A model generated the notes under the pieces. It ran no database searches. It saw nothing but the letters and a program-made list of their open reading frames with translations, and had not been told where the DNA came from. From Phycisphaeraceae bacterium (lineage in GTDB: Bacteria > Planctomycetota > Phycisphaerae > Phycisphaerales > Phycisphaeraceae), in contig JANQSF010000117.1 of assembly GCA_028284155.1 (NCBI GenBank), positions 62,001 to 126,000 on the forward strand: a stretch of DNA of 64,000 nt, in the 5' to 3' direction. The position numbers and the translations under genes were made by a program. This document shows, piece by piece, positions 55,780 through 63,933 of the stretch. Within the stretch, counting starts at the first letter, position 1; each line of letters starts with the position of its first letter.

Positions 55780-56995
55780 GGCTGTCGCTCCCTTGCTCGT
55801 CCGTGTCGTTCGCGTGGGCTGCTTCAACGGGCAGGCCGACGTCGTCCGCCAACAGGACGCGTGCAGTTCGGCCGGCGGCGTTGATCTGGACGACATCGCC
55901 GCCGCGCAGGCCGAGGCTGCGCAACGTGCGTTTCGGCGCGGTACCGACGTCGAAGCGCGATGTCATCTCGAAACCGACCGGCTCCATCTCGCCGCCACAC
56001 GTGCCGCACCGCCGTCGGCCCAGCCGGTGTTCGAGCCGGGCGGCGACGCGTCGCGACGCGCTACAGGCCGGGCAGGTCACAGCCCGGACAAACGACTTGC
56101 CGTCGACGCCGAGCGTAAAACCTTCCGACGGCGCGCCCCCGATGGGCGCGCCGTTCGGAAGACTCGACACCGCCTCGGCCACCGTCGACCCGGGGGTCAG
56201 ACGGGATTGCCTCGAAATGTCCCACGTCGCGTGATCGAACCGGCAGGCCGGGTTGCGCGTCAGCCGCGTCACACGCGACGCGCGACCGGCCAGGTCGTGC
56301 ACGATCTCGACACCGCCGGTCGGCTGATCGGCCTCGTTTTCACCGGCGACCTGTGTTTTCCCCTCGGAGGGCTCGGTTGTCTGGATGAATCGCTGCGCCA
56401 ACTCGCCGACCGCGAGCGACGCGGCCGCGGCGCCCAGGTATGCCGGCGAACGCGTCGCAGCGACGCCGGCGCACGAGTACTCGATCGAGATCACCTGCTC
56501 GTGTCGCTCGTCCCACGCGCACTCCAGGCAGGTCGCGCCTTCGGCAGGTTGGTACAGGCTTACGCGGACGAGCTGTTTGTCGGGCAGCACGCCGGCGTCG
56601 ATCAGCGGTACGCCCGCCCGCCAGGCGGCGCGGTTGACGTCGCGCCGAGCACCCAGCGAATCAAGCCCCGCCAGAATCACGTCGGCGCTGCGCACCAGAC
56701 CGAACGGCACGTTCGCGATCGTGTCGCGCACGGCGGTCATTTCGAGGTGCGGGTTGATGCGGCGGACACGGCGGGCCTGCACGTCGACCTTGGCTTTGCC
56801 GACGTCGCCCTCGGCGATGTCCTGCGACGCGAGGTTGTGCGTCTCGTACGTGTCCGGGTCGACGAGGATCAGACCCGACACGCCCGGCGTCCGCGCGAGC
56901 AAGCCCAGCACGAAAGACCCGATCGCGCCGCCCGCGCCGGCCACGAGCACACGGATACCCGCCTCATGCCCTGGATGTCGTGTTGTGCTGACCAT
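55772..56995 (-). CDS. E1-like ThiF-family adenylyltransferase with zinc ribbon
   Basis: The 407-residue protein has the nucleotide-binding VLVAGAGGAIGSFVLG (20-26), LVDPDTYETHNLASQ, and GKAKVDVQARRVRRINP of E1/MoeB/ThiF enzymes. Cys156-x2-Cys159 and Cys175 (EYSCAGVAAT) correspond to zinc and possible catalytic Cys positions. A second zinc ribbon (C308-x2-C311 and C330-x2-C333) lies in the C-terminal part, followed by a variable beta-rich tail. It would adenylate the beta-grasp modifier and pass it to the E2 encoded next. GGAG is 7 bases before the ATG. Confidence 0.92.
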   Translation of the reverse strand: MVSTTRHPGHEAGIRVLVAGAGGAIGSFVLGLLARTPGVSGLILVDPDTYETHNLASQDIAEGDVGKAKVDVQARRVRRINPHLEMTAVRDTIANVPFGLVRSADVILAGLDSLGARRDVNRAAWRAGVPLIDAGVLPDKQLVRVSLYQPAEGATCLECAWDERHEQVISIEYSCAGVAATRSPAYLGAAAASLAVGELAQRFIQTTEPSEGKTQVAGENEADQPTGGVEIVHDLAGRASRVTRLTRNPACRFDHATWDISRQSRLTPGSTVAEAVSSLPNGAPIGGAPSEGFTLGVDGKSFVRAVTCPACSASRRVAARLEHRLGRRRCGTCGGEMEPVGFEMTSRFDVGTAPKRTLRSLGLRGGDVVQINAAGRTARVLLADDVGLPVEAAHANDTDEQGSDSHD

Positions 56996-57052
56996 CGACT
57001 CGCTCCATGCGTTCAGTTTTCGTTCCCGCTCACCCCGTCTCGTTACTCGGCA

Positions 57053-57601
57053 TCACAAAGCCAAGGGCGTCCACGTGTAGCCCGCGCTCATGTCGGTCGA
57101 GCGCGAGCAGAGCACGCACGTCGCCGCGTAGGTCCAGCAGGGTCGGCCTTCGTCTTCGTGGTACCAGACGTCGCAACCCGGGCAGGGCACCGCGAGCGTG
57201 CCCGTTTCGATCGGCTTCTTGCAGCGCGGGCAGATCGTCTCGACCTCGCCGGCGACAAACGGCTCCGCCCGCGCGAGCCGTTCGGTCGAGAAGTACAGCC
57301 GCGTCCGGTCGTTCAACAGCACCTCGTCGCGGTCGTTGAGCACGTGGATGCCCGTCGCGGCCAACGGCAGGCCGTTGACCCACAGCGGGTCGTCACGCCC
57401 ACACACCACGACCCACGCGTCTTTCAGCCCGGTCCGCGCACTGTCGCCGCGGTCGGGCACGAGCATCGGCGCATCGCTGAGTCCGCCGTTGCGTCGCTTG
57501 ATCGGCATGTCGCCGCCGACTAGGTCGTAACCGGTCGACGCGTGGTCCAACTCGACCACCGCCCACTGAACCTTCTTGTGTCGAACCCATGCGTGTGACA
57601 T
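57053..57601 (-). CDS. RING-like zinc-finger protein with FHA-like N-terminal region (candidate E3)
   Basis: The 182-residue protein is the first gene of the operon. Residues ~45-108 (AWVVVCGRDDPLWVNGLPL then HVLNDRDEVLL) resemble the second half of an FHA domain, though no full FHA match is claimed. Residues 124-165 hold eight potential zinc ligands, C124, C127, C140, C143, H148, C155, C162 and C165, in C-x2-C-x12-C-x2-C-x4-H-x6-C-x6-C-x2-C, a RING/treble-clef-like cross-brace pattern. Prokaryotic RING proteins are known beside E1/E2/JAB genes. AAGGGA precedes the ATG. An E3 role is inferred. Confidence 0.75.
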   Translation of the reverse strand: MSHAWVRHKKVQWAVVELDHASTGYDLVGGDMPIKRRNGGLSDAPMLVPDRGDSARTGLKDAWVVVCGRDDPLWVNGLPLAATGIHVLNDRDEVLLNDRTRLYFSTERLARAEPFVAGEVETICPRCKKPIETGTLAVPCPGCDVWYHEDEGRPCWTYAATCVLCSRSTDMSAGYTWTPLAL

Positions 57602-57714
57602 GGCGCGGTCCCTTGAACGTGTCGTCGCCGCACGCCGCATCCACGCGACGCGACGCGCGTTTTCAACACCGAAGACTAGCGAGGTGTGCGCAGCCAAATG
57701 CTCGGCGCGCCGAC

Positions 57715-57810
57715 GATCACAAATGAAATGCAAACGAAACCGCCGCGGCGCTGGCGCGACGGGCGACCCCACAAAAAAGATCACATCTGCAAGGTCGACC
57801 GATCACAAAT
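57715..57810 (-). promoter_or_regulatory. Three GATCACAAAT-type direct repeats upstream of the operon
   Basis: GATCACAAAT occurs at 57715-57724 and 57801-57810, and the variant GATCACATCT at 57779-57788. On the minus strand these read ATTTGTGATC and AGATGTGATC, which contain TGTGA half-sites like those of CRP/FNR-family regulators. They lie 110-210 bases before the first gene start. They may be operators; a recognisable sigma-70 promoter is not evident. Confidence 0.35.
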
Positions 57811-57838
57811 CGGCTGCGCAGCGGACGCAACGACGTGC

Positions 57839-59308
57839 TTAACCGCCCGCAAGAGCAGGCAAGTTCGCGGTCAAGTCATCCACAACACGCTCCGCCTGTG
57901 CGATGCAATCGGGGATGCCGACACCGCCCAACGCGTTGCCCGCAAGCGCGAGCCCCGTGTGATTGGCAAGTGATGCTTCAATGGTTTCGACGCGCTGCAA
58001 GTGACCGACTTCGTATTGCGGCATCGCGTCGAACCAGCGGTGAACGGTTGTAAACTTCGGCCCGCCCTGGATTGAAAGCAACGACGCGAGATCGGTTTGC
58101 ACCACCCGCGTGATCGCCGCGTCGTCCAGTTGCATGAGATCGGGCTGCAACGCCCCGCCGACGAACGCCCGCAGCAGGACGTGTTCATCCGGCGCTCGGC
58201 CGGCGTATTTCACACTGCTGAACGAGCCGGCCAGGATATTCATCCCCTCGACGTGCGGCACGACGAAGCCGAACGCATCAAGTCTATGCCCGACCTGCTT
58301 ACGTCGAAACGCCAAATGCACCACGGCCGACGACGCGTGCGCGACCGAGCCGACCACGTCGGCCAACTCCGTGTCGACCTGCTGCAACAGGTCGGCAGAA
58401 CGACGTGCGCCGCACGCGAGCACGACATGGTCGGCCTCGATCGATTCGCGACCGTCGATCTCAACCCGCCACGGTCTTTGATCGCACGGCGCGTCGGACT
58501 CAGATGCCCGCTGCAAACCTGTGACGCGCGTATTCATGCGGATCGACTCTTGGCCGATCACACGCGACAGCGCGTCGATCATCGTCGACATCCCGCCGCG
58601 GAACGACACGAACAGGCTGTACCGCGCACCGGTGTCGCCCCCTGTCCCGCTGCGTCGTTTGCGCAAGCCGCGAACGACGCTGCCATACTCGCGTTCCATG
58701 TCGAGAAACCGGGGCAACGTCGCACGCAGGCTCAGCGTTTGCGGGTCGGCCGTATAGATGCCGCCGATCATGGGTTGGATCAGCCGATCGAGCGCCTCTT
58801 TGCCGAATCGGCGGGTCACGAACGACGCCAGCGACTCGTCGTACGCGGCGTCCATGTCGCGTTTGGCCTTGACGAACGGCTCCATCGCCATGCGCAGCTT
58901 GCCGCCCCAAGAAAAGATCGGCGACCGCAAAACCGACCACACGCTCGGCGAGGCCATGAGCTGAAACCCGTCAGGAATCGCACACAACCGCCCCTTGCGC
59001 ACGACCATCGCCCGGCGGTGCTGCTCGTTCGGCTCGATCAGTTCGTCGGTCAGGCCGAGACGTTCGACCAGCCTGATCCCCGCCGGCTTGTTGGTGATAA
59101 AGTTGTCAGGCCCGGCTTCGAGCAGGAAGCCGTCGTCCCGCCGGATCGTGTGGATCACACCGCCGAGTCGGTCACTGCCTTCGACCAGCGACAGGTCGAT
59201 CGGCCGACCGTTGTCACGCGACCACTCGACCAGTCGGTGCGCCGCCGACAAGCCGCTGACGCCGCCGCCGACGATCACGATTCGCGGCTTGTCGGATGTC
59301 GAGGTCAT
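57839..59308 (-). CDS. hemG: Protoporphyrinogen oxidase (FAD, oxygen-dependent type)
   Basis: The enzyme oxidises protoporphyrinogen IX (or coproporphyrinogen III in some bacteria) in heme synthesis. The FAD site is IVIVGGGVSGLSAAHRL near residue 10, then EGSDRLGGVIHT. The middle has SFVTRRFGKEALDRLIQPMIGGIYTADP, typical of this family, and the C-terminus has GLALAGNALGGVGIPDCI. Length 489. The ATG at 59308 starts just before the FAD motif. It is upstream of the operon's promoter region but separated by ~240 bases and repeats. Confidence 0.92.
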   Translation of the reverse strand: MTSTSDKPRIVIVGGGVSGLSAAHRLVEWSRDNGRPIDLSLVEGSDRLGGVIHTIRRDDGFLLEAGPDNFITNKPAGIRLVERLGLTDELIEPNEQHRRAMVVRKGRLCAIPDGFQLMASPSVWSVLRSPIFSWGGKLRMAMEPFVKAKRDMDAAYDESLASFVTRRFGKEALDRLIQPMIGGIYTADPQTLSLRATLPRFLDMEREYGSVVRGLRKRRSGTGGDTGARYSLFVSFRGGMSTMIDALSRVIGQESIRMNTRVTGLQRASESDAPCDQRPWRVEIDGRESIEADHVVLACGARRSADLLQQVDTELADVVGSVAHASSAVVHLAFRRKQVGHRLDAFGFVVPHVEGMNILAGSFSSVKYAGRAPDEHVLLRAFVGGALQPDLMQLDDAAITRVVQTDLASLLSIQGGPKFTTVHRWFDAMPQYEVGHLQRVETIEASLANHTGLALAGNALGGVGIPDCIAQAERVVDDLTANLPALAGG

Positions 59309-59349
59309 GGCCAATACCAAGATTGAAGTGGGCTACGCTTGCCTGTCGT

Positions 59350-59423
59350 GTGCCACTGGCGGCTTGTCCGCCAGTGTTTTGACCGTGAGTCCAGAGCACT
59401 GGCGGACAACCCGCCAGTGGCAC
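59350..59423. repeat. Inverted repeat GTGCCACTGGCGGC type
   Basis: Arms 59350-59376 and 59398-59423 are near-perfect complements. A second arm-like element CACGGCCGACACGGCCGTGG at 59479-59502 belongs to the family seen at 25631-25700. No gene is seen in 59309-59576. Confidence 0.75.
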
Positions 59424-59576
59424 CCGATTCGACCTTACACCTGCGTTCCAATGACTTGTGGCTCGTCGATGGTGTTCACACGGCCGACACGGCCGTGGCA
59501 CGCAAGCTGAACACCCAAGTCAACCCCAAGTCCAACAAGGGCCGCACCGCAACAGCGATACAATACGTCGTTGCCC

Positions 59577-60374
59577 ATGAACGAAGGCGTGATCCGTCAG
59601 ACCGACGAACAGCCGAGCGTGGCCGAGGCGTTGCTCGACCTGCTTGCCGGTGACGGTTTGCCTGTTTCCGAGCCGCACCCCTGCCCCTATCTGCCGGTCC
59701 GATTCGCCCGCGAACAGGGTTTCTTGAGCGATCAACTCGACGGCGAGGTGTATCACGAACTGATGGCGCTCGGCTTCCGCCGCAGCGGGCGGGTCTACTA
59801 CCGGCCGGCGTGCGAGGCGTGCCAAGCGTGCGTGCCGCTGCGCATTGATGTGCATGCGTTTCAACCCTCGCGTTCACAACGGCGCGTTCAAAGGCGCAAC
59901 CGCGACGTGACCGTCCGCGTCGGCCCGCCGGACATGACCGACGAGAAGGTGCGGCTCTATCGCCAGTACCTGCACAGCCAACACCCCGGCTCTGAACAAG
60001 GCGACTCGGCCGACGACCTGGAGCAGTTTCTCTATCGCTCACCGATCACGACGCTCGAGGTCACCTATCACGACGTTGACCTTCGGCTGATCGGCGCGAG
60101 CCTGATCGACCTGTCCACGCGGAGCGTGTCGAGCGTTTATCACTTCTTCGACCCACGGGAAGCACGTCGGAGCCTCGGCGTCTTTTCCGTCCTGACCGAA
60201 ATCGACCTGTGCAAACGGTGGGAGGTGCCGCACTACTACCTGGGCTACTGGGTCGCGGGCGCGCCGACGATGGATTACAAGGCCGACTATCGGCCGCATG
60301 AGGTGTTGATTGATGGGCAGTGGGTGCGGCGTGATAAAAGACCGACGTCCGCGACTGTACCAAGAGTCGGGTAG
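59577..60374 (+). CDS. bpt: Leucyl/arginyl-transferase of the Bpt/ATE family
   Basis: Bpt-type enzymes move leucine (or arginine in ATE1) from tRNA to N-terminal Asp/Glu, creating an N-degron. The 265-residue protein has the N-terminal Cys region PCPYLP and ACEACQACVPLRIDV, then FQPSRSQRRVQRRN and the C-terminal VSSVYHFFDP, ARRSLGVFSVLTEI and APTMDYKADYRPHE. These are all family signatures. The ATG at 59577 is used; a TTG at 59571 is also in frame. Its nearness to the Pup/ubiquitin operon is notable but it is a common gene elsewhere. Confidence 0.92.
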   Translation: MNEGVIRQTDEQPSVAEALLDLLAGDGLPVSEPHPCPYLPVRFAREQGFLSDQLDGEVYHELMALGFRRSGRVYYRPACEACQACVPLRIDVHAFQPSRSQRRVQRRNRDVTVRVGPPDMTDEKVRLYRQYLHSQHPGSEQGDSADDLEQFLYRSPITTLEVTYHDVDLRLIGASLIDLSTRSVSSVYHFFDPREARRSLGVFSVLTEIDLCKRWEVPHYYLGYWVAGAPTMDYKADYRPHEVLIDGQWVRRDKRPTSATVPRVG

Positions 60375-60410
60375 AATCAGGGGCGTGACCATTTAAGCGA
60401 GCAAGAGCCA

Positions 60411-61139
60411 ATGGCGGTAACCTTCCGTTCTCATCTTGTGAGAGACCTGCACGACGGCTCGGCCGGCGTGGCCGTTCGGCTGGTCGTGTGTTTGGCGGCG
60501 GCGGCGTTGCTGGCCGGCGCGGCCGCGTTCGGCGCGTTTGTCACCGGCCTGATCGGTACGACGAATACCCCTGGTGGTCGCACCGATGTGCGCGTGTCCG
60601 ATTTCATGATCACGGTCTGGCTCGTCATCGCCGCGATCGTGTGGGTGCCCCTGGTTGGTTGGGTCTGGTACCGTGCGACAGCCCGTTGGGGATGGTGCTG
60701 GTTGGCCGGCTTCGTGACCATTGCCATCGGCATGGCCGTAGCCTCAATCGGCGTGTTGATTGAAGAGTCGTATTCCGGCGACAGCGAGGTCGCGTTCACC
60801 GGGCTCATGCTGCTCGGCCTCGGCGGCGTGATGATGACCTGGCTTTGGGCAATCCGTCGCGGTCGGCAAGGCCGACGACGGGTCGACGAGCACGGCAAGC
60901 TCAACGTCGCCTGCCCGACGTGCGGTTACAGCATGGTCGGCCTGCGCGAGGCCAAGTGTCCCGAATGCGGCAGCGACTACGCGCTGGACGAGTTGCTTGC
61001 TCTGCAACGGTTCGACGGGAACGCTCTGCAGAATCCGACGCGAGCGAACGACGCGCAGCAGACCGCTTCGGCCGACGGCGGCCGGGCCTCTGCGACATCC
61101 ACTTCCACCGGACAGGTACCCGGCGTGCCTGTTACTTGA
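60411..61139 (+). CDS. Membrane protein with C-terminal zinc ribbon
   Basis: The 242-residue protein has four predicted membrane helices (~23-48, 66-86, 95-115, 128-148). A cytoplasmic-type zinc ribbon follows (C168-x2-C171 and C183-x2-C186; CPTCGYSMVGL and KCPECGSDY), then a Ser/Thr/Ala-rich tail. It shares the ribbon signature with the genes at 20235, 22413 and the 63 kb array. A TAGAAT at 60372-60377 lies upstream, overlapping the bpt stop. Its 3' end overlaps the convergent wHTH gene by 8 bases. Confidence 0.75.
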   Translation: MAVTFRSHLVRDLHDGSAGVAVRLVVCLAAAALLAGAAAFGAFVTGLIGTTNTPGGRTDVRVSDFMITVWLVIAAIVWVPLVGWVWYRATARWGWCWLAGFVTIAIGMAVASIGVLIEESYSGDSEVAFTGLMLLGLGGVMMTWLWAIRRGRQGRRRVDEHGKLNVACPTCGYSMVGLREAKCPECGSDYALDELLALQRFDGNALQNPTRANDAQQTASADGGRASATSTSTGQVPGVPVT

Positions 61140-61440
61140 TCTTGGCCAACGCCCCGGCCAACTTGCGCGCGTTCTTGAGCAGCGTCTTGCCCTTGGGCGT
61201 CAATCGCCACTGAAAGACCTTCTGGCCGCGGTCGTTCTTCTTCGACGCCGACTTGATCAGGCCGCGGTCGGCCATGCGGCGGGTGATAATGTACTGGTAG
61301 TTGTACGCGACCTCGGCGTCGACCAACTCGGCGTAGTACTCGGCCACGTCGCCAGACGTGATCGGGCCGTGCTTATCGATGATCGCGAGGATCAGGCCTT
61401 GTTGCAGAGTCACACCGTGGGGCTGCTTATCACTGGCCAT
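61132..61440 (-). CDS. Small winged-helix DNA-binding protein
   Basis: The 102-residue protein has a PadR/MarR-like winged helix: LQQGLILAIIDKHGPITSGDVAEYY, then YQYIITRRMADRGLIKSAS and QWRLTPKGKTLLKNA. It is basic at its C-terminus. It is probably a transcriptional regulator. No effector domain is present. It is convergent with the zinc-ribbon membrane gene. The target is unknown. Confidence 0.75.
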   Translation of the reverse strand: MASDKQPHGVTLQQGLILAIIDKHGPITSGDVAEYYAELVDAEVAYNYQYIITRRMADRGLIKSASKKNDRGQKVFQWRLTPKGKTLLKNARKLAGALAKIK

Positions 61441-61617
61441 GAAACGTCTCCTGGGCTTCCCGGGGTTGAATCTAAAGGGGTACTACGGGGGCACTTCTGG
61501 GGGTGACACGATGATAGGGTCGAGGCGGCAAAGCGTCTGGTCGCAGCTACGTCGGCCGGGTCCGAAATCGAGCCGCAGTCGGCTCGTCCTCAATGGCAAC
61601 GCCTCGAACGGTCTTAT

Positions 61618-61770
61618 CCCCCTCCCTTTCAGGGAGGGGTTAGGGGAGGGTCGAACGCTGCCGCGTTCATTGATCGTTTCACCAAACCGACGATCACACC
61701 GTTAACGTTGGAATCAATGGACTCGCAAGCGTCATACCCTCCCCCGGCCCCTCTCTCAAAGGGAGGGGGG
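61618..61770. repeat. Pair of CCCTCCCTTTCAGGGAGGG-type inverted elements
   Basis: Two complementary segments, CCCCCTCCCTTTCAGGGAGG (from 61618) and its counterpart ending GGGAGGGGGG at 61770, each carry a short palindrome and face each other. This is a common dispersed intergenic element. The 61441-61788 spacer contains no gene. Confidence 0.6.
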
Positions 61771-61788
61771 TCGGACTCACTTGCGTAC

Positions 61789-62889
61789 CTACAGGGCCTC
61801 GCACACCAAATCGCCGACCTGCGTGGTCGAGTAGCCCATTCGGCCGGCGCCGAGGCTTTCGAGCTTGGGCGTGGTGGCCTTGATCGCGTTCTCGACTCGG
61901 TCGCCGGCCGATTTCCACGCGAACTGGCCCGCGTTGTCGCGGGTCGTTTGCAGGAGCATGGCCAACGCCCCGATCGCGGCCAGCGGGTTGATGACGTCTT
62001 GCCCCGTGTACTTCGGGGCCGACCCGCCGATCGGCTCGTACATGGACACGCCGCCTGCGTCCGGGTTGATGTTGCCGCCGGCGGCGATGCCCATACCGCC
62101 CTGGATCATCGCGCCCAGGTCGGTGATGATGTCGCCGAACATGTTCGGCACGACCACGGTGTCGTAAAACTCGGGGTTCTTGACGAACCACATGCACGCC
62201 GCGTCGATGTGGTTGTAGTCGCGCTTGATGTCCGGGTAGTCGGCCTCGCCGATCTCCTCGAACGCACGGAACCACAGGTCGCCGCAGTAGGTCAGCACGT
62301 TGGTCTTGTGCACGAGCGTCAACATGCCCTTGCCCTGACCGGCTGCCTGCTTGGCCTTGCAGTACTCGAAGGCATACCGCAGGCAGCGCTCCGCGCCGAA
62401 CCGCGTGGCGATCATCTCCTGCGTGGCCACTTCCTGCTGTGTGCCCTTGCGCAGGAATCCGCCGCAGCCGCAGTACAGGTCTTCCGTGTTCTCACGGATC
62501 ACGTCGAAATTGATGTCTTCCGGGCCTTTGTCCTTCAGCGGCGTGTCGACGCCGGGGTAGAGTTTCACGGGGCGGAGGTTGATGTACTGGTCGAGGAAGA
62601 ACCGGGCACGCAGCAGCAGGCCCTTCTCGAGGATGCCGGGCTTGACGTCCGGGTGGCCGATCGCGCCGAGCAGGATCGCGTCGAACGCGCGCAATTCATC
62701 GAGTTGCGCGTCGCTGATGACCTCGTCCGGTTCGCCCTCGCGCATCCAGCGGTCGCCGCCGTAGTCAAACTCGGCGGTCTTGTACTCAAAGCCCTCAGCC
62801 TTGGCGATGGCGGCGAGCACCTTCACGGCTTCACGCGTGACTTCCGGGCCAGTCCCGTCGCCGGGCAACACTGCGAGATTCAACGTCAT
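61789..62889 (-). CDS. leuB: 3-isopropylmalate dehydrogenase
   Basis: LeuB oxidises 3-isopropylmalate in leucine synthesis. The 366-residue enzyme has the N-terminal LAVLPGDGTGPEVTREA, the substrate loop LLLRARFFLDQYINLRPV, IRENTEDLYCGCGG, and the metal-binding segment NMFGDIITDLGAMIQGGMG. It ends with EPIGGSAPKYTGQDVINP. The arginine-rich LRAR pattern supports isopropylmalate over isocitrate, but a related tartrate/isocitrate-type enzyme is not fully excluded. AGAGGG is 7 bases before the ATG. Confidence 0.9.
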   Translation of the reverse strand: MTLNLAVLPGDGTGPEVTREAVKVLAAIAKAEGFEYKTAEFDYGGDRWMREGEPDEVISDAQLDELRAFDAILLGAIGHPDVKPGILEKGLLLRARFFLDQYINLRPVKLYPGVDTPLKDKGPEDINFDVIRENTEDLYCGCGGFLRKGTQQEVATQEMIATRFGAERCLRYAFEYCKAKQAAGQGKGMLTLVHKTNVLTYCGDLWFRAFEEIGEADYPDIKRDYNHIDAACMWFVKNPEFYDTVVVPNMFGDIITDLGAMIQGGMGIAAGGNINPDAGGVSMYEPIGGSAPKYTGQDVINPLAAIGALAMLLQTTRDNAGQFAWKSAGDRVENAIKATTPKLESLGAGRMGYSTTQVGDLVCEAL

Positions 62890-63025
62890 GGCGGTCCCTC
62901 TTGAGGGGTTTGGAGCGATCTGGGGGGTCGATATCGATAGCCGACAGAGCCTGTTCCGGCAAGACGATGCGGGCTAATGCCGACCCATGGCCGACGAAGG
63001 AGCGTAGACCTATTGAATCCAAGCC

Positions 63026-63475
63026 ATGGCCATTTACTGTCCTGAATGTGGATACAACCTCACCGGTGTTGAGGGCCGGGGCACATGTCCCGAATGCGGG
63101 GAGGCCTTTGATCGATGGGCCTTAGCTCGTCAGCCCGTCCTGCCGCCTCGGCCACATTATGTAATCATGCTCTCAATATTGGCCGGTGTTCCGATCTTGG
63201 CCGCGGTCGGAACGGCAATGTTGATTCGCCAAAGTTGGGCAGAGATGTCCGGCGTGCTTCTTCTGGTCGCCGGGCCGATCGTCTTCCTCTATTCCTCGTT
63301 TTACTACGGTCGCATCATTGCCTTACGCGAACACGTTCGCCTTCCACGTACTTACTTAGATCCGCACGCGAATGCCCGCACCCTGATGATCGCATTCGTG
63401 CTCTTTTTCGAGCAGTTGGTCCTCTTCGGCTTCGTTGGAATCACATGTTGGATGCAACTCGACCGAACGGTCTGA
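63026..63475 (+). CDS. Small zinc-ribbon membrane protein (array copy 1)
   Basis: The 149-residue protein begins with a zinc ribbon (YCPECGYNLTGVEGRGTCPECGEAF, residues ~4-28), then has four hydrophobic segments. It is the first of three tandem homologues sharing CPxCxYNLTGVExRGxCPECG. The next copy starts 2 bases after the stop, so the array is probably one transcript. Function unknown. Confidence 0.7.
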   Translation: MAIYCPECGYNLTGVEGRGTCPECGEAFDRWALARQPVLPPRPHYVIMLSILAGVPILAAVGTAMLIRQSWAEMSGVLLLVAGPIVFLYSSFYYGRIIALREHVRLPRTYLDPHANARTLMIAFVLFFEQLVLFGFVGITCWMQLDRTV

Positions 63476-63477
63476 CG

Positions 63478-63921
63478 ATGGACTTACTCTGCCCTAATTG
63501 CGAATACAACCTCACCGGTGTTGAAGACCGCGGTGTTTGCCCTGAGTGCGGGCAGGCGTTTAGTCGCCGGGCGCTTCAACGGCGATCCGAGCCGCCACCT
63601 GGACTGAACCTGCCGGTCATGTTGGCCATCATTGCGGGCATCCCCTTGGGCCTTGGCATCGCGACCGTCTATCTGATTTCCAAAGACCACGAACCGATGT
63701 GGACCGTCTTTGTACTCACGTTTGTAGTGACACCCATCGCGTTCCTCACCTCATGTTACTACGGCCCCATCCTTGCTAAGCGGCAAAACGCTCGGCGGCA
63801 AAAGAGTGCTCTCGACCCTGACGGTTGCTTCCCCAGCTCTTATTGGATCTTCATGGTCTTCGTTCTGCAGCCGGGGGTTTACCTCGCTGTGACCGTCGCC
63901 GGTTGCAGCCTTATCCAATAG
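63478..63921 (+). CDS. Small zinc-ribbon membrane protein (array copy 2)
   Basis: The 147-residue paralogue of the preceding gene has ribbon LLCPNCEYNLTGVEDRGVCP near its start and hydrophobic segments after ~residue 40 (LPVMLAIIAGIPLGLGIATVY). It is more similar at the ribbon than in the membrane part. The ATG follows the previous stop by 2 bases and the stop is 12 bases before copy 3. Function unknown. Confidence 0.7.
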   Translation: MDLLCPNCEYNLTGVEDRGVCPECGQAFSRRALQRRSEPPPGLNLPVMLAIIAGIPLGLGIATVYLISKDHEPMWTVFVLTFVVTPIAFLTSCYYGPILAKRQNARRQKSALDPDGCFPSSYWIFMVFVLQPGVYLAVTVAGCSLIQ

Positions 63922-63933
63922 ACTGCTCTTGCC

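Noticed and set aside
55769..57523. Plus-strand open frame of 584 codons opposite E1 and the RING-like gene
   Set aside because: It is an antisense frame of high-GC DNA; both minus-strand genes carry conserved motifs.
46300..57700. Search for 20S proteasome alpha/beta subunits inside the Pup/ubiquitin region
   Set aside because: No open frame shows the Ntn-hydrolase N-terminal Thr pattern or proteasome subunit motifs; the unassigned gene at 54365-55252 is not one.
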